Shown here: positions 18,972 to 27,216 of the stretch, one piece after another
How positions within the stretch are numbered: position 1 is the stretch's first letter
Layout of the letters: each line of letters starts with the position of its first letter
Assembly (NCBI GenBank): GCA_036939755.1
Contig: JALLAZ010000075.1
Span: forward strand, 1-27,223
Direction: 5' to 3'
Length of the DNA stretch: 27,223 nt
DNA from: Stephanodiscus triporus
Lineage: Eukaryota; Bacillariophyta; Thalassiosirophyceae; Thalassiosirales; Thalassiosiraceae
Position numbers and translations under genes: made by a program
The notes under the pieces: model-generated
The model's input: the letters and a program-made list of their open reading frames with translations, nothing else
Told to the model about the DNA's origin: nothing
Databases searched by the model: none

Positions 18972-20353
18972 TCGGCGAGGGTGTGAGCTCGGCGTCACGG
19001 AAGACCTGCGAGCGCCGAAAAAAAACGGGGGGGGCGTCGTGGCGCAGAGGTGCGGAGGATGTATTCCAGAAGAGGAGTGGAGACAACGCCGACCTCCCCC
19101 CGCACAACGTCGGACTGGCATCGTCCTTCCTTCGACGAGGCCCCGACTGAACCGAGCCGGGACTGTGGGCCCCCACGTCCTTGAGAGGACGTCCCGAATA
19201 CTCGGACGGCCAGACTTAGGCCTATGGTCGATGTTCTCAAGGGCGGCGGCTATGTCATCGGTGGCAACGACGGGGCGGGGTGGGGGAGAAGGATGGCCGG
19301 TGTAGGATCAAACGAGGCGATGTAGGAAAACGGACCTGTTACTCATTTTGAGGCATTGGATATGCCGCTGGAGGACGGACCGACGGGCCGGCGGCAAGGC
19401 TGGAGGGCGGAATCAGCGCATCGGCTTTTGAATCGACATCTGCTCATTGGGAAACATTACCTCTCACTATGAAATTCACTTGTCTTGGCTCAAAGCAGTA
19501 GCCGATCGGAGTAGACCATTTTTGATGTCTAGTCCATGCAACCGTATCAACAATACCAATACCACCAATTATAATCACACAAACACAACTTGGCATTAAT
19601 TGTAGTATCACCGCCCCCCTCCCTTCCACTCGTCCCGCTCCACCCTATGTGCATGCTCTAATAATAAGTTGTTATCTAAAATTACTACATGATGCAACCA
19701 ACATACTAAAGACTAAAATTGACTATATTTTGCACAGGATTCTAGTTCGTCTCCTCTCACACATGTCAATTGTTATCCAAATTTCGCCTGGGCTTAAGCG
19801 TAGTTGCATTGAGTGCAAATGCATGAAGAACATAACATATAATGTATAAACACGCAGACGTAGGGCGCTAATCACTTCTCCTGCGCCCTCAAACAAATGC
19901 AGGACACACATACACATAATAGATGTCATATCTGGGGGGTCCAACAGAAACACGCAGAACTTGGCACTTGTCCGCCAACAACACATTCAACTCCTGTACA
20001 ATGGAACATGTATTCCTTGTTCTCGATCTCTGCCTTGGCCTTGCAAACTTGACTGATCAGTAAGAGAAGCTGTAAGAGAAGCTCATCCCTTCAAACCTCC
20101 CTTCAAACCAAGCTTTGAATGAGAGCTTACTACCAAAGGAGGTCTAGATTAGAAGGTTGATTGGGTGGTAGCGGTACTTTCTTCAATAAATCATTCATGC
20201 ATCCAGAACATTATTGCACCATCATTGCAATCACTGTTATTATCACAGCATTTTTGCACACTTTTGTACCTTCTGTTGTGGTAGGAAGCAATCCATATGT
20301 ATAAAACAACACTGGAAGAGCACCACAGTCCCCGATGCATTGTGGGGGGATGC
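18972..20353. other. Gene-poor region, GC-rich then AT-rich
   Basis: The first 450 bases are GC-rich; a short open stretch ending near 19322 (VLKGGGYVIGGNDGAGWG) has a stop close upstream and is not called. From about 19450 the DNA is AT-rich without convincing frames. Near 20060-20118 there are two small tandem duplications (GTAAGAGAAGCT twice and CCCTTCAAACCT twice). I see no RNA gene here. Confidence 0.5.
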
Positions 20354-20833
20354 CTAATTCAATGAAATTGTACTAATAAAAACCTCCTTCTCCTCACTTT
20401 CTGTCTTGTCCTCAACATACAACTGATCAACAGAAAAGCAAAATCCAGATTGACTATATTCAGGGAATTTTGTGCAGCATTCATCTGCAGATACAAAGTT
20501 GGTTCCTGGGACAATCTTATAGGACAAATATGTGAACACGTTGTGGGTCTTTGCACACTCGACTGCTGAAACATGTGGTACATATACGTTGAAAGGCTGG
20601 TTCTTGAGGACGCACTCCTTATTGGCTTTGTTGGACTTGCGCTTGAGGTGACGTTTCATCTCAAGATCTTCAAGAGGAATGACATTGAAGCCTAAGAGAT
20701 GAGGCCCGTTCTCATCAATCTTGATGCCACTTGATTTCTTGCCTCCGGGCTCGATGCCATCAACAACCTTGGCAATGCACCCAGCAAAGATGCCGGAGGC
20801 AACAATAATCTTGGTGAATGTCTTGAGGAACAT
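20354..20833 (-). CDS. Small secreted protein, unknown function
   Basis: ATG at 20831-20833; 159 residues. It starts with a secretory signal (MFLKTFTKIIVASGIFAGCI), probably cleaved near AKVVDG. The mature part is basic in the middle (MKRHLKRKSNKANK). It then has a region with five cysteines (ECVLKNQ, VECAKTH, DECCTKFP and GFCFSVDQL) and an acidic tail (VEDKTESEEKEV). The cysteine pattern suggests disulfide bonds and an extracellular or cell-wall role, but I recognise no family. The base composition is AT-richer than that of its neighbours. TTACGGTG lies about 93 bases upstream of the ATG on the coding strand (20926-20933), a word also found upstream of other genes here. Confidence 0.6.
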   Translation of the reverse strand: MFLKTFTKIIVASGIFAGCIAKVVDGIEPGGKKSSGIKIDENGPHLLGFNVIPLEDLEMKRHLKRKSNKANKECVLKNQPFNVYVPHVSAVECAKTHNVFTYLSYKIVPGTNFVSADECCTKFPEYSQSGFCFSVDQLYVEDKTESEEKEVFISTISLN

Positions 20834-21968
20834 GTTGAGATGTACTATCTTTGTTGTGGAAGGAGAATTTCTTTGTGGCTCTTCTTGGTGTTTATGTGGA
20901 GGAGTGTGAGAAATGTTACTAACCTCACCGTAAGGTTATTTTTGTACAATTTTTTACATACGCTGAGCTCGTGACATCACAAGACCACCCACAACACACA
21001 ACAAACTGCCACAAACACCGCGACCATGGTGGTGGATCCGCTTGCCCCTCCAGCGATGTGGATTTGATCAATCCACATGATCAAACACATGGGAGACCCA
21101 AAGCCAAAGGAGGGGTTGGGCGAGAGGTTTGAATCTTGAAAAATGGTAGCAACTATTAAATTAAAGTAGATATTAATTTATTTCAATCAACCTCTCTTAT
21201 TTTAATATAATTGCCCACCCACCGACGACAATGGTGGCCAAAATGGCATCCATTGTCACCGGCAGGCGCCCATATTGAAGGATTAGACTAATAATAATAT
21301 TATAAATATGCCTACATTTCGGTTTTAGTTTAAAATGTGTATTACTATGTTAATGAGCTACAGTTAGGTTGATTGCAAAATTGAGGATGATGAACAAATG
21401 CACCTCCGTCCGACCCAGTTTGACGGCCGAGCTGATGCACCACTAGGATACTGCGCACATCACCCAATGGAGGAAGTTCATGGCTACCCTGACCCCAGAC
21501 ACCACTGGACGCCGCCATTGGGCGAGTATTCGCACCGTATTGCACCAGCGGACGACAGTGTTTGCATTCAGAACAAAAAAGACAAAAACACACCATACTT
21601 GCCGGCCGTTTCACTGGCCGTGGCGGTGCGCCGGTACAATACCAAGTGCATCACCCAATCGAGGGGGACCATGGCTACTCTGGAAGCCACTAGTCGCCAC
21701 CACCCACCACCGGGCGAGTATTGCGGCCGATAGAATCAATCGGTCAAGCAAAAGCCAATTTTTTCCAATTTTTTCATCATCGATCTGTTGAAAAGGGGGC
21801 TCGGGTGATGTCAAGGCCCCTAATAACAATAGGGGGAAACACTTAGGTAATGCGATGTGATACTTAGTTGGGGGGGTTAAACTAGCGGATTAATGAAATA
21901 ACGATCGATTTCTATTAAGAATCATTTTAGCTAAAAGTAGCGTCACAAAAACAAAATCGGTCACCATA

Positions 21969-22002
21969 AAAAACTCTTAAATTTCACAAATTAAGAGTTT
22001 TT
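21969..22002. repeat. Perfect 12-bp inverted repeat (hairpin)
   Basis: AAAAACTCTTAA (21969-21980) and TTAAGAGTTTTT (21991-22002) are exact reverse complements with a 10-base loop. It may be the terminal part of a small transposable element. No gene directly depends on it. Confidence 0.8.
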
Positions 22003-22094
22003 GTCCCACATTGGCTTGCACCATACCTGCCGTTACTATTGACATTGAATCACCTACTGACCAACACCCACCTTCGCTGGAAATGTCAGCGACA

Positions 22095-22116
22095 TGTCGG
22101 CGACATGTCGCCGACA
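22095..22116. repeat. 22-bp perfect palindrome built of TGTCGGCGACA
   Basis: The 22 bases are identical to their own reverse complement. Related copies lie around it: GTCAGCGACATG just before, AAATGTCGCC at 22121-22130, and AATGTCGGCGACATGG near 22152-22167. The cluster ends at the gap at 22201. Confidence 0.85.
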
Positions 22117-22200
22117 AGCGAAATGTCGCCAAATTTTTCCCGGAAAGGCCCAATGTCGGCGACATGGTTTTTACTGTGTCGGCTCACTTTTGTGTCGCCG

Positions 22201-22201
22201 N
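22201..22201. other. Undetermined base, probable contig joint
   Basis: This is the only ambiguous base in the window. It lies directly left of the 55-bp repeat copy 2 and interrupts the bilin reductase frame in mid-codon. The matching base at 4119 is G, which would complete a Tyr codon. A lone n is the kind of mark some scaffolding programs leave where two contigs are joined without a confirmed overlap. Confidence 0.8.
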
Positions 22202-22256
22202 TATTTGGAATGCAGCGCCCTCAGCCTGTCGTCGAAGCGCGAATATCGTTCGGGAA
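22202..22256. repeat. 55-bp direct repeat, copy 2
   Basis: Identical to 4120-4174 over 55 bases. It is the left end of the sequence that carries the 5' part of the bilin reductase. Fifty-five is also a common de Bruijn k-mer length. Confidence 0.97.
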
Positions 22257-23097
22257 ATAACGACGATGCCCTCCTTCCCTCCCTCCCATCGAGGTCGCCG
22301 TCCGCGGCGCGGTCGTCGTCGTCGTAATAGTCGTCGAGGGGCAGCACCGGCTGGAAGTCCAACGCCACGAGGTGCTTATTTCCCGGCAAACTGACAATGT
22401 CCGCCCCGAATATCGGCAGGCCAAGGTATTCGCCTCCACCACCACCGCCGCCGCCGCCGCCGTCTTCGTCGTCATCATCATCGCGAATCCGAAGTCGGAT
22501 GCGAGGATCGGGAAACGACACGAGGTTGAGGACGTGTATTGTCACGTTCGTGACGATCGCCTCGCCATCCTGCGCGCGCGTCTCGAGGAAGGCCGTGCGC
22601 GACAGCCGCATCGCCCGTCTGCCGCCGTCGCCGCGTTCGTCGTGGCGCGTCACGTCCCCCACCTTATCCGCCGCCGCCTCCGACGACGAAGACGACGACG
22701 ACGACGACGACGAAACCGACGAATCGATCACCTCCAAAAAGGGAAATCGCGACGAGGAGCGCACGGTCGCGACGACGCTCGTGCCAGGGGGCGCGTTCCT
22801 GACGGGCGAGGAGTTCGACCTCAAGCCCTCCGGGATAGCGTCGTCGTCGTATCCGTCCTTTCCTCCCGAGGAAGGCGTCAGCCTCTCCCACGCATAATCG
22901 TGGAATTTGCGATACAGGGCGGCGGGGGGGGCGCGACGGCGGCGGGATGCGGCGGCAGCGGCGGCGCGGGCGGGGACGAATGATAATAAGGGGTCACGCG
23001 ATCCCAAGGACGATGACGCCGCCGCGGTCGCCGACGTCACGATTGACAAGAGCGCGATCGCGGTCGCCATCCTCCCTATCGTTAAAATGCCCACCAT
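22202..23097 (-). CDS. Ferredoxin-dependent bilin reductase, N-terminal part (gene split)
   Basis: ATG at 23095-23097, with a second in-frame ATG at 23068-23070. The frame runs to the gap at 22201 without a stop. It begins with a hydrophobic leader (MATAIALLSIVTSATAAASS), consistent with plastid targeting. Then comes YRKFHDYAWERL, a Ser/Asp-rich insertion, and the bilin reductase core: VTNVTIHVLNLVSFPDPRI, LPIFGADIVSLPGNKHLVAL and DFQPVLPLDDYYD. It ends in FPERYSRFDDRLRALHSK. The FGADIV and ALDFQP blocks are hallmarks of the HY2/PcyA/Peb family. Family members reduce biliverdin or dihydrobiliverdin with ferredoxin, in plastids of algae and plants. The remaining C-terminal part (GGDIPQKARRFFSP and on) is found only at 3708-4174. 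Acidic and Gly runs (DDDDDEDGGGGGG) lengthen it beyond the usual family size. Which bilin is made cannot be decided. Confidence 0.88.
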
Positions 23098-23163
23098 TAA
23101 CAGGAATGGTATCGTAGATATCTAGAGTATGGTAGTGCGTAGGAGTATGTACCATAAAGTATC

Positions 23164-23190
23164 TACCGTAATATACGCAGCATAAGCAAT
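23164..23190 (-). promoter_or_regulatory. Half copy of the promoter-like block (bilin reductase)
   Basis: On the minus strand this reads ATTGCTTATGCTGCG followed by TATATTACGGTA. It lies 67 bases upstream of the bilin reductase ATG and points toward it. One 16-base unit and the TTACGGTA tail are present. Confidence 0.45.
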
Positions 23191-23410
23191 GAAAATGTCA
23201 CCTTACGAGAAAGATTTTCTACTAAATCTATCGTAATTAGCAAACCAGAAAAGATCAAATTTGAGATTGATGCGATCGTTTTAAGAAAATGGGGGCCACA
23301 CCAAAAGGATTCAGCGCAACAAGACGAATCCAACGGTGTGCTGGTCGTCTAATAAGGATTAACACAGCCCTCAATCTGAACTTTTTACGGTGCGGGAAAA
23401 AGGGTGCATT

Positions 23411-23463
23411 TTCTCGCGTATTGCTTATGCTGCGTGTTGCTTATGCTGCGTATATTACGGTAC
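23411..23463 (+). promoter_or_regulatory. Promoter-like block: two 16-bp units plus TTACGGTAC (thiolase)
   Basis: TTCTCGCG is followed by TATTGCTTATGCTGCG, TGTTGCTTATGCTGCG and TATATTACGGTAC. The layout and spacing equal those of 12796-12848 upstream of the FKBP gene. It ends 272 bases before the thiolase ATG. Confidence 0.5.
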
Positions 23464-23734
23464 TTTATCTAGGAGTATGGTAGTGTTTGTTGTTTTGTGT
23501 GTGTGTTTTTGTTGTGGATGTTTGTTTGACTTCAAAACCTCACATATCGTACGACGCACAGGCCAGGAGAAGAGAAGATCCGGGATCGGATGTGGGACAT
23601 GGTAAGCGCAGGGGGGCAAGACATCTTTCATCGACGCGTCAATTTTCCCGACCTATTTCATAAATCATCCTACCTACACACCGTGCCATAACAGCTCATT
23701 CAGATCAACCCGCTTCACAATTCAATTATTCGTC

Positions 23735-25347
23735 ATGACCAACATCTTCATCGTCGCCGCGAAGCGAACGCCCTTCGGGTCCTTCGGCGGCTCCCTCAAG
23801 GCCCTCACCGCCACCGAACTCGGCGTCGTCTCGACGAAATCCGCCATCGCGGCCGCCAACATCGACCCGGCGACCATCGACGCCGTCTACTTCGGCAACG
23901 TCATCCAATCGAGTTCCGACGCCGCGTACCTCGCCCGACACGTGGGCCTCAAGTGCGGATTGCCCATCGCCGCCCCGGCGCTCACGATCAACCGCCTTTG
24001 CGGGTCCGGATTCGAGACGGTGATACAGGGCGCCAAGTCGATCAGGCTCGGCGAGGCCAGGATCGTGGTCTGCGGCGGCAGCGAGAACATGAGCATGGCG
24101 CCGCTGCAGGTGGACGGCAACGACGCGCGTTGGGGGGTGTCGCTCGGAACCGGATTGACGATGAGGGACTCCCTTTGGGACGGGTGAGTTCAGTAGTGCG
24201 CCTGTTCGGTGTGACTTCAAGGGGAAAAGCGCAAGGATGTCTGACACGCTACGCGGCTTTCGAGCCCAATAGAGAGGGCAGTAGCATCGGTGGTGGTATG
24301 CAGCGTGGCTCCGATTGCTGATGGCGTCTGCTTGTTTGGCATGTGGTTCCCGAGTCACTTCTCACGTATTGTTCTTATTCTTCTCAAAGTCTAACAGACA
24401 AGCATGCTGGCACACCCATGGGCATCACAGCTGAAAATCTCGCAGAAAAGTACGGAATATCCAGAGAGGTATGTCATCGTGTGGCGTTGTTTCATATTTC
24501 TACGAAAGTGATAAACAGGAGACCCAACTCACGTGTGTGCTTCCGTGCTCACACTGGGTAATGATGGCATTAAACAACGCCGTTCAAAGGACTGTGATTT
24601 GCATGCAATACGCAGCCAGCAAACTTGGGGCCAAGCACAAAAAAACGGAGTTTTTGACTTAGAAATCGCTCCGGTTGAAGTCAAGACGAAGAAAGGTATC
24701 CAGGTTCGTAGCATGCTCGAATTTGCTTTCGTCCGGCATACATGATGGTATCTCGACTTGTACTTAAACACTCAATACCACTGTCGTCCTTCCGCTTGCA
24801 GACAATCAACACCGACGAGCACCCTCGTCCTGACACGACACTCGAAAAAATATCATCGCTTCGTCCCGTATTCAAAAAGGACGGCGTCGTGACTGCTGCA
24901 AATGCATCTGGAATATGCGACGGAGCCGGAACGATCATCCTCGCTTCCGAGGATGCCGTGAAGGAGTACGGTCTGACGCCACTTGCTAGATTGGCGTCGT
25001 ACAACGTTTCTGGATGCGATCCCTCGATCATGGGAATCGGACCAGTGCCCGCGATCATGGGGGCGCTCGCCTCTGCTGGGATGACGCTCGCCGGTGTCGA
25101 TCGGGTGGAAATCAACGAGGCCTTCGCGGCCCAATTCTTGGCCTGCGCGAAGGAGCTGGAACTGGACATGTCGAAAACGAATTTGCACGGCGGAGCGATC
25201 TCGCTCGGACATCCCCTCGGAGCATCTGGGAGTAGAATCACCGCGCACCTTGCAAATGAGTTCCAGAGGGCGGATGGGAACGTTTACGTTGGATCTGCTT
25301 GTATCGGCGGTGGTCAGGGCATTGCTGTTGTACTCGAAAGAGTCTAA
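23735..25347 (+). CDS. ACAA2: 3-ketoacyl-CoA thiolase, ACAA2-type, four exons
   Basis: Exons are 23735-24183, 24390-24468, 24590-24703 and 24802-25347, all with GT-AG introns. Together they give 395 residues, the usual thiolase length. The product closely resembles animal mitochondrial ACAA2: VAAKRTPFGSFGGSLK, SSSDAAYLARHVGLKCG, the nucleophile C89 in NRLCGSGFE, VEINEAFAAQ, H351 in LGHPLGASGSRITAHL and C381 in GSACIGGGQG. Thiolases split 3-ketoacyl-CoA with CoA at the end of beta-oxidation, or run backwards to join acetyl-CoA. There is no cleavable presequence, no C-terminal SKL-type signal (ends LERV) and no N-terminal PTS2. The animal enzyme also enters mitochondria without a cleaved signal, so mitochondria are likely and cytosol is possible. 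Introns were placed from frame, splice sites and family conservation (SLWDGLTDKH, ISREDCDLHAIRSQQ, GIQTINTDEHPRP). Confidence 0.95.
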
Positions 25348-25762
25348 AATCTGTACTGGGTAGTGTAATGCCGCCTTCCACCGGATGGTCTTAGCAATGT
25401 CATCTTCAAGTTTTTGATTCGTTACTGTCCGTTCCAAATTAGATCCACTGTCAGCGACAGCGATGGCACATGTAGAAAACAGTGCACTTGTAAGTTTCAT
25501 TGTGCCACCTCCGGCATCCGCGACCGTCGGAGTCTGGTATGTATTTGGATTGGAATCCGCCCGGTTGGTTGCCCTTCTTCTTGCATAACCTGTTCGTTTG
25601 TCAATCGCCCATCTGGTGGCATTTTGGAAGAGAGCTTGAGCACGGCCTCGCTTGAGGGAGTTATAAAGGTTTGTCTGTGCAGTATTTTATTCATTTTTAT
25701 TTATCTATCATCATGACCTCAGCCACCAGCTTTGTATCGTCCCTGATCACACTACAATCTAC
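25348..25762. other. Intergenic region, nothing recognised
   Basis: This is the 3' flank of the thiolase. A plus-strand frame (25414-25716) is open but has no protein-like features, and no RNA gene or repeat is evident. Confidence 0.5.
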
Positions 25763-26143
25763 TCAGACACTATTTACGATGGCATCTACATGGACTTGCA
25801 GCCTTGACACAGTAGATACAAGGAAGGCAACATCATTGGTTGCCTCAACTGGGTTGTTGTCAAGCCACTCCAGCATCCTATGCAGTTGACTATTCTTTGC
25901 AAGTGAATGATTTTTGTGGTAGAGATTAGATCGCCGCAATATCTCACAATACCATTCATACTTTGTCACCCAGCGCATTTCATATGGTTGGAACTTCCAG
26001 AATGAATCAGAGTCCGGCTCAAATACAAACTTCCCATCCTTGTCCTTGAGGCCACAGCAAAGTTTGACAAGGACCTTGATCTGCAGACCATTCGCCCAGA
26101 AAAATTCTTCGGTGGGACAATGTGTGATGGGCCCCATAACCAT
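25763..26143 (-). CDS. Unrecognised coding fragment
   Basis: A minus-strand frame of 126 codons with ATG at 26141-26143. Its composition is protein-like and not low in complexity (FWANGLQIKVLVKLCCGL, FQPYEMRWVTKYEWYCEILR, MLEWLDNNPVEATNDVAFL). I recognise no family. It is likely the 3' part of a larger or decayed gene, because other minus-strand fragments lie just upstream in other frames. Confidence 0.45.
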   Translation of the reverse strand: MVMGPITHCPTEEFFWANGLQIKVLVKLCCGLKDKDGKFVFEPDSDSFWKFQPYEMRWVTKYEWYCEILRRSNLYHKNHSLAKNSQLHRMLEWLDNNPVEATNDVAFLVSTVSRLQVHVDAIVNSV

Positions 26144-26235
26144 AACTGGAACTGTGATGATTGGGTTTTGGGTCGGGGGTGTCTGGCAGCCAGTACTTGA
26201 AAATTATGCACACCAATGGCAGCAAGTGTATTCAA

Positions 26236-26577
26236 TCAATTACTGAGATGCTGTAAAGGATAATCACCCTTGGCAGCGAGTACCTGAAAATGATGCTCAC
26301 CCTTGGCAGAAAGTACATGCATTGGATGATCACCCTTGTTAGTGAGTACCTGAAAATGATGCTCACCCTTGGCAGAAAGTACCTGCATTGGATGCTCACC
26401 CTTGGCAGAACGATTCAAGCCCTGGTCATTGAGGCGCTGTGAAGGATGATCACCCGGTGCAAATTTCTGAAAAGTATGCTCACCCTTGGCAATATGTGCT
26501 CCTTGTCTTTCAGCTTGATCCCTTTCCTTATATAGAAGCAATTCATAGGCAGGAGTTCCTTCTCTCAGATGAACCAT
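26236..26577 (-). CDS. Fragment with 11-residue tandem repeats
   Basis: From the first ATG (26575-26577) the frame has 113 residues and ends with TGA at 26236-26238. The translation continues past this stop with a recognisable degenerate repeat (AAIGVHNFQVLAARHP), so the stop is probably a lesion. The repeat is (S/A)xKGEHxxQVL, with alternating HPM and HHF versions (SAKGEHPMQVL, SAKGEHHFQVL, TNKGDHPMHVL). Upstream it reads VHLREGTPAYELLLYKERDQ. The family is unknown. It may belong with the other minus-strand pieces here as one gene with introns or frameshifts. Confidence 0.45.
   Translation of the reverse strand: MVHLREGTPAYELLLYKERDQAERQGAHIAKGEHTFQKFAPGDHPSQRLNDQGLNRSAKGEHPMQVLSAKGEHHFQVLTNKGDHPMHVLSAKGEHHFQVLAAKGDYPLQHLSN
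26250..26415. repeat. 33-bp tandem repeat, five copies
   Basis: The word TCACCCT begins at 26264, 26297, 26330, 26363 and 26396, exactly 33 bases apart. Units alternate between a CTGAAAATGATGC and a TGCATTGGATG version, so a 66-bp higher-order unit is visible. Degenerate units continue near 26450 and 26480. The length is a multiple of three and codes on the minus strand. Confidence 0.92.
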
Positions 26578-26921
26578 ATCCACACCATGAGTACAAATGG
26601 AATCAATGCCACAGTATTGCCTGACTTGAGTGAATAGAGTTGGTCCGATCTTCTGGCATACATCAATTTCTTTGAACTAAAATACTTCTTATTGCTGAGA
26701 TACTCTGGGTGACACGCAAGTTCGAGCTTATCTCTGCTGCAGGAGAACAGTTTGTTGGGGTTTGATCGAAAAAAATTATTGATAGCACTACCACCACCAT
26801 ATATTGCATTGAGAAGCCGTTGAATTTCTTGAGAGCAGAGTAGAGATTTGGTGCTTGTGTTGATAACAACCTTAATGAACTTCGCATAGGTAGTCGTCCC
26901 CATTGTTGTTCCCATTGCCAT
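26565..26921 (-). CDS. Unrecognised coding fragment, central piece
   Basis: A 118-codon frame with ATG at 26919-26921. Protein-like text includes TYAKFIKVVINTSTKSLLCS, then QEIQRLLNAIYGGGSAINNF and CSRDKLELACHPEYL. It overlaps the end of 26872-27174 and the start of the repeat-bearing frame, each in a different frame. That pattern fits frameshifts in one decayed gene, or exons with splice sites I cannot place. No family recognised. Confidence 0.4.
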   Translation of the reverse strand: MAMGTTMGTTTYAKFIKVVINTSTKSLLCSQEIQRLLNAIYGGGSAINNFFRSNPNKLFSCSRDKLELACHPEYLSNKKYFSSKKLMYARRSDQLYSLKSGNTVALIPFVLMVWIWFI

Positions 26922-27174
26922 CGTTGTCTACCGCCTCATCATTTGCATTGCCATCGTCACGGATAATGGTCATGAGATCCTTCCTCTTCTTTGTCAACGA
27001 CACATTTGGTGGATTGTCACCACGGAAAGCTACATCAGCCTTGTTTGAAGCCATGGGGCACCGTCCACTGGACGTGAGGATAGTGCCCTTGTCCTCATCG
27101 AACTCTGCAATGACTATGCCACTCATCCTCTTCAAGGATGCGACGTCCGCAGCATTGGCTTGTGCGTTTGACAT
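26872..27174 (-). CDS. Unrecognised protein N-terminus, hydrophilic
   Basis: ATG at 27172-27174; 100 codons. It reads MSNAQANAADVASLKRMSGI and later CPMASNKADVAFRGDNPP and LTKKRKDLMTIIRDD, then an Asn/Asp/Gly-rich tail ending CEVH. There is no signal peptide. It is plausibly the 5' end of the gene whose pieces lie at 25763-26921. A near-palindrome, GTGTAACC-AA-GGTTACAC, sits 25 bases upstream of the start codon (27199-27216) and could be a control site. Confidence 0.45.
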   Translation of the reverse strand: MSNAQANAADVASLKRMSGIVIAEFDEDKGTILTSSGRCPMASNKADVAFRGDNPPNVSLTKKRKDLMTIIRDDGNANDEAVDNDGNGNNNGDDYLCEVH

Positions 27175-27198
27175 GAGCCATCAAGTTCACTGTAACTT

Positions 27199-27216
27199 GT
27201 GTAACCAAGGTTACAC
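27199..27216. promoter_or_regulatory. 8-bp inverted repeat upstream of the 27174 start
   Basis: GTGTAACC and GGTTACAC are exact reverse complements separated by AA. The dyad looks like a transcription-factor dimer site just upstream of a start codon. No family is recognised. Confidence 0.35.

Larger units (their letters stand above)
20834..22200. other. AT-rich, repeat-bearing region ending at the sequence gap
   Basis: No convincing gene. It holds a degenerate direct repeat (about 21461-21535 and 21651-21730; each has ATCACCCAAT, ATGGCTAC and GGGCGAGTATT). It also holds a perfect stem-loop and, near the right end, repeated TGTCGGCGACA words including a 22-bp palindrome. Such sequence is a likely place for an assembler to stop. 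Confidence 0.6.
23121..23485. mobile_element. MITE-like element or paired promoter elements with inverted arms
   Basis: The arms are 23154-23189 and 23437-23468. A 26-base core (23164-23189) is an exact reverse complement of 23437-23462, and the match extends eight more bases after a 4-base indel. Both ends carry the same direct word, TCTAGAGTATGGTAGTG (23121-23137) and TCTAGGAGTATGGTAGTG (23468-23485), like a target-site duplication. The interior has no coding frame. Total size is about 365 bp. Alternatively these are two copies of one promoter element serving divergent genes. Confidence 0.45.
23098..23734. other. Divergent intergenic region, bilin reductase and thiolase
   Basis: This 637-bp spacer has promoters for both genes and an inverted-repeat element with direct repeats at its ends (described separately). 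The last 70 bases before the thiolase ATG contain CA-rich sequence (ACCTACACACCGTGCC) but no motif I recognise. Confidence 0.6.

Noticed and set aside
21398..21733. 111-codon plus-strand frame in the AT-rich island
   Set aside because: It overlaps the degenerate direct repeat and has no domain; probably chance.
4175..22200. The whole block as an 18-kb mobile element with a 55-bp target duplication
   Set aside because: It holds ordinary host genes, has no terminal inverted repeats or transposase, and one end is an undetermined base; an assembly joint explains it more simply.
24853..25500. Minus-strand frame of 215 codons opposite thiolase exon 4
   Set aside because: The plus strand carries the conserved thiolase His and Cys motifs; the minus frame has no recognisable features.
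26250..26415. CRISPR-like array
   Set aside because: The 33-bp units are contiguous without unique spacers and keep a reading frame, so it is a coding tandem repeat.
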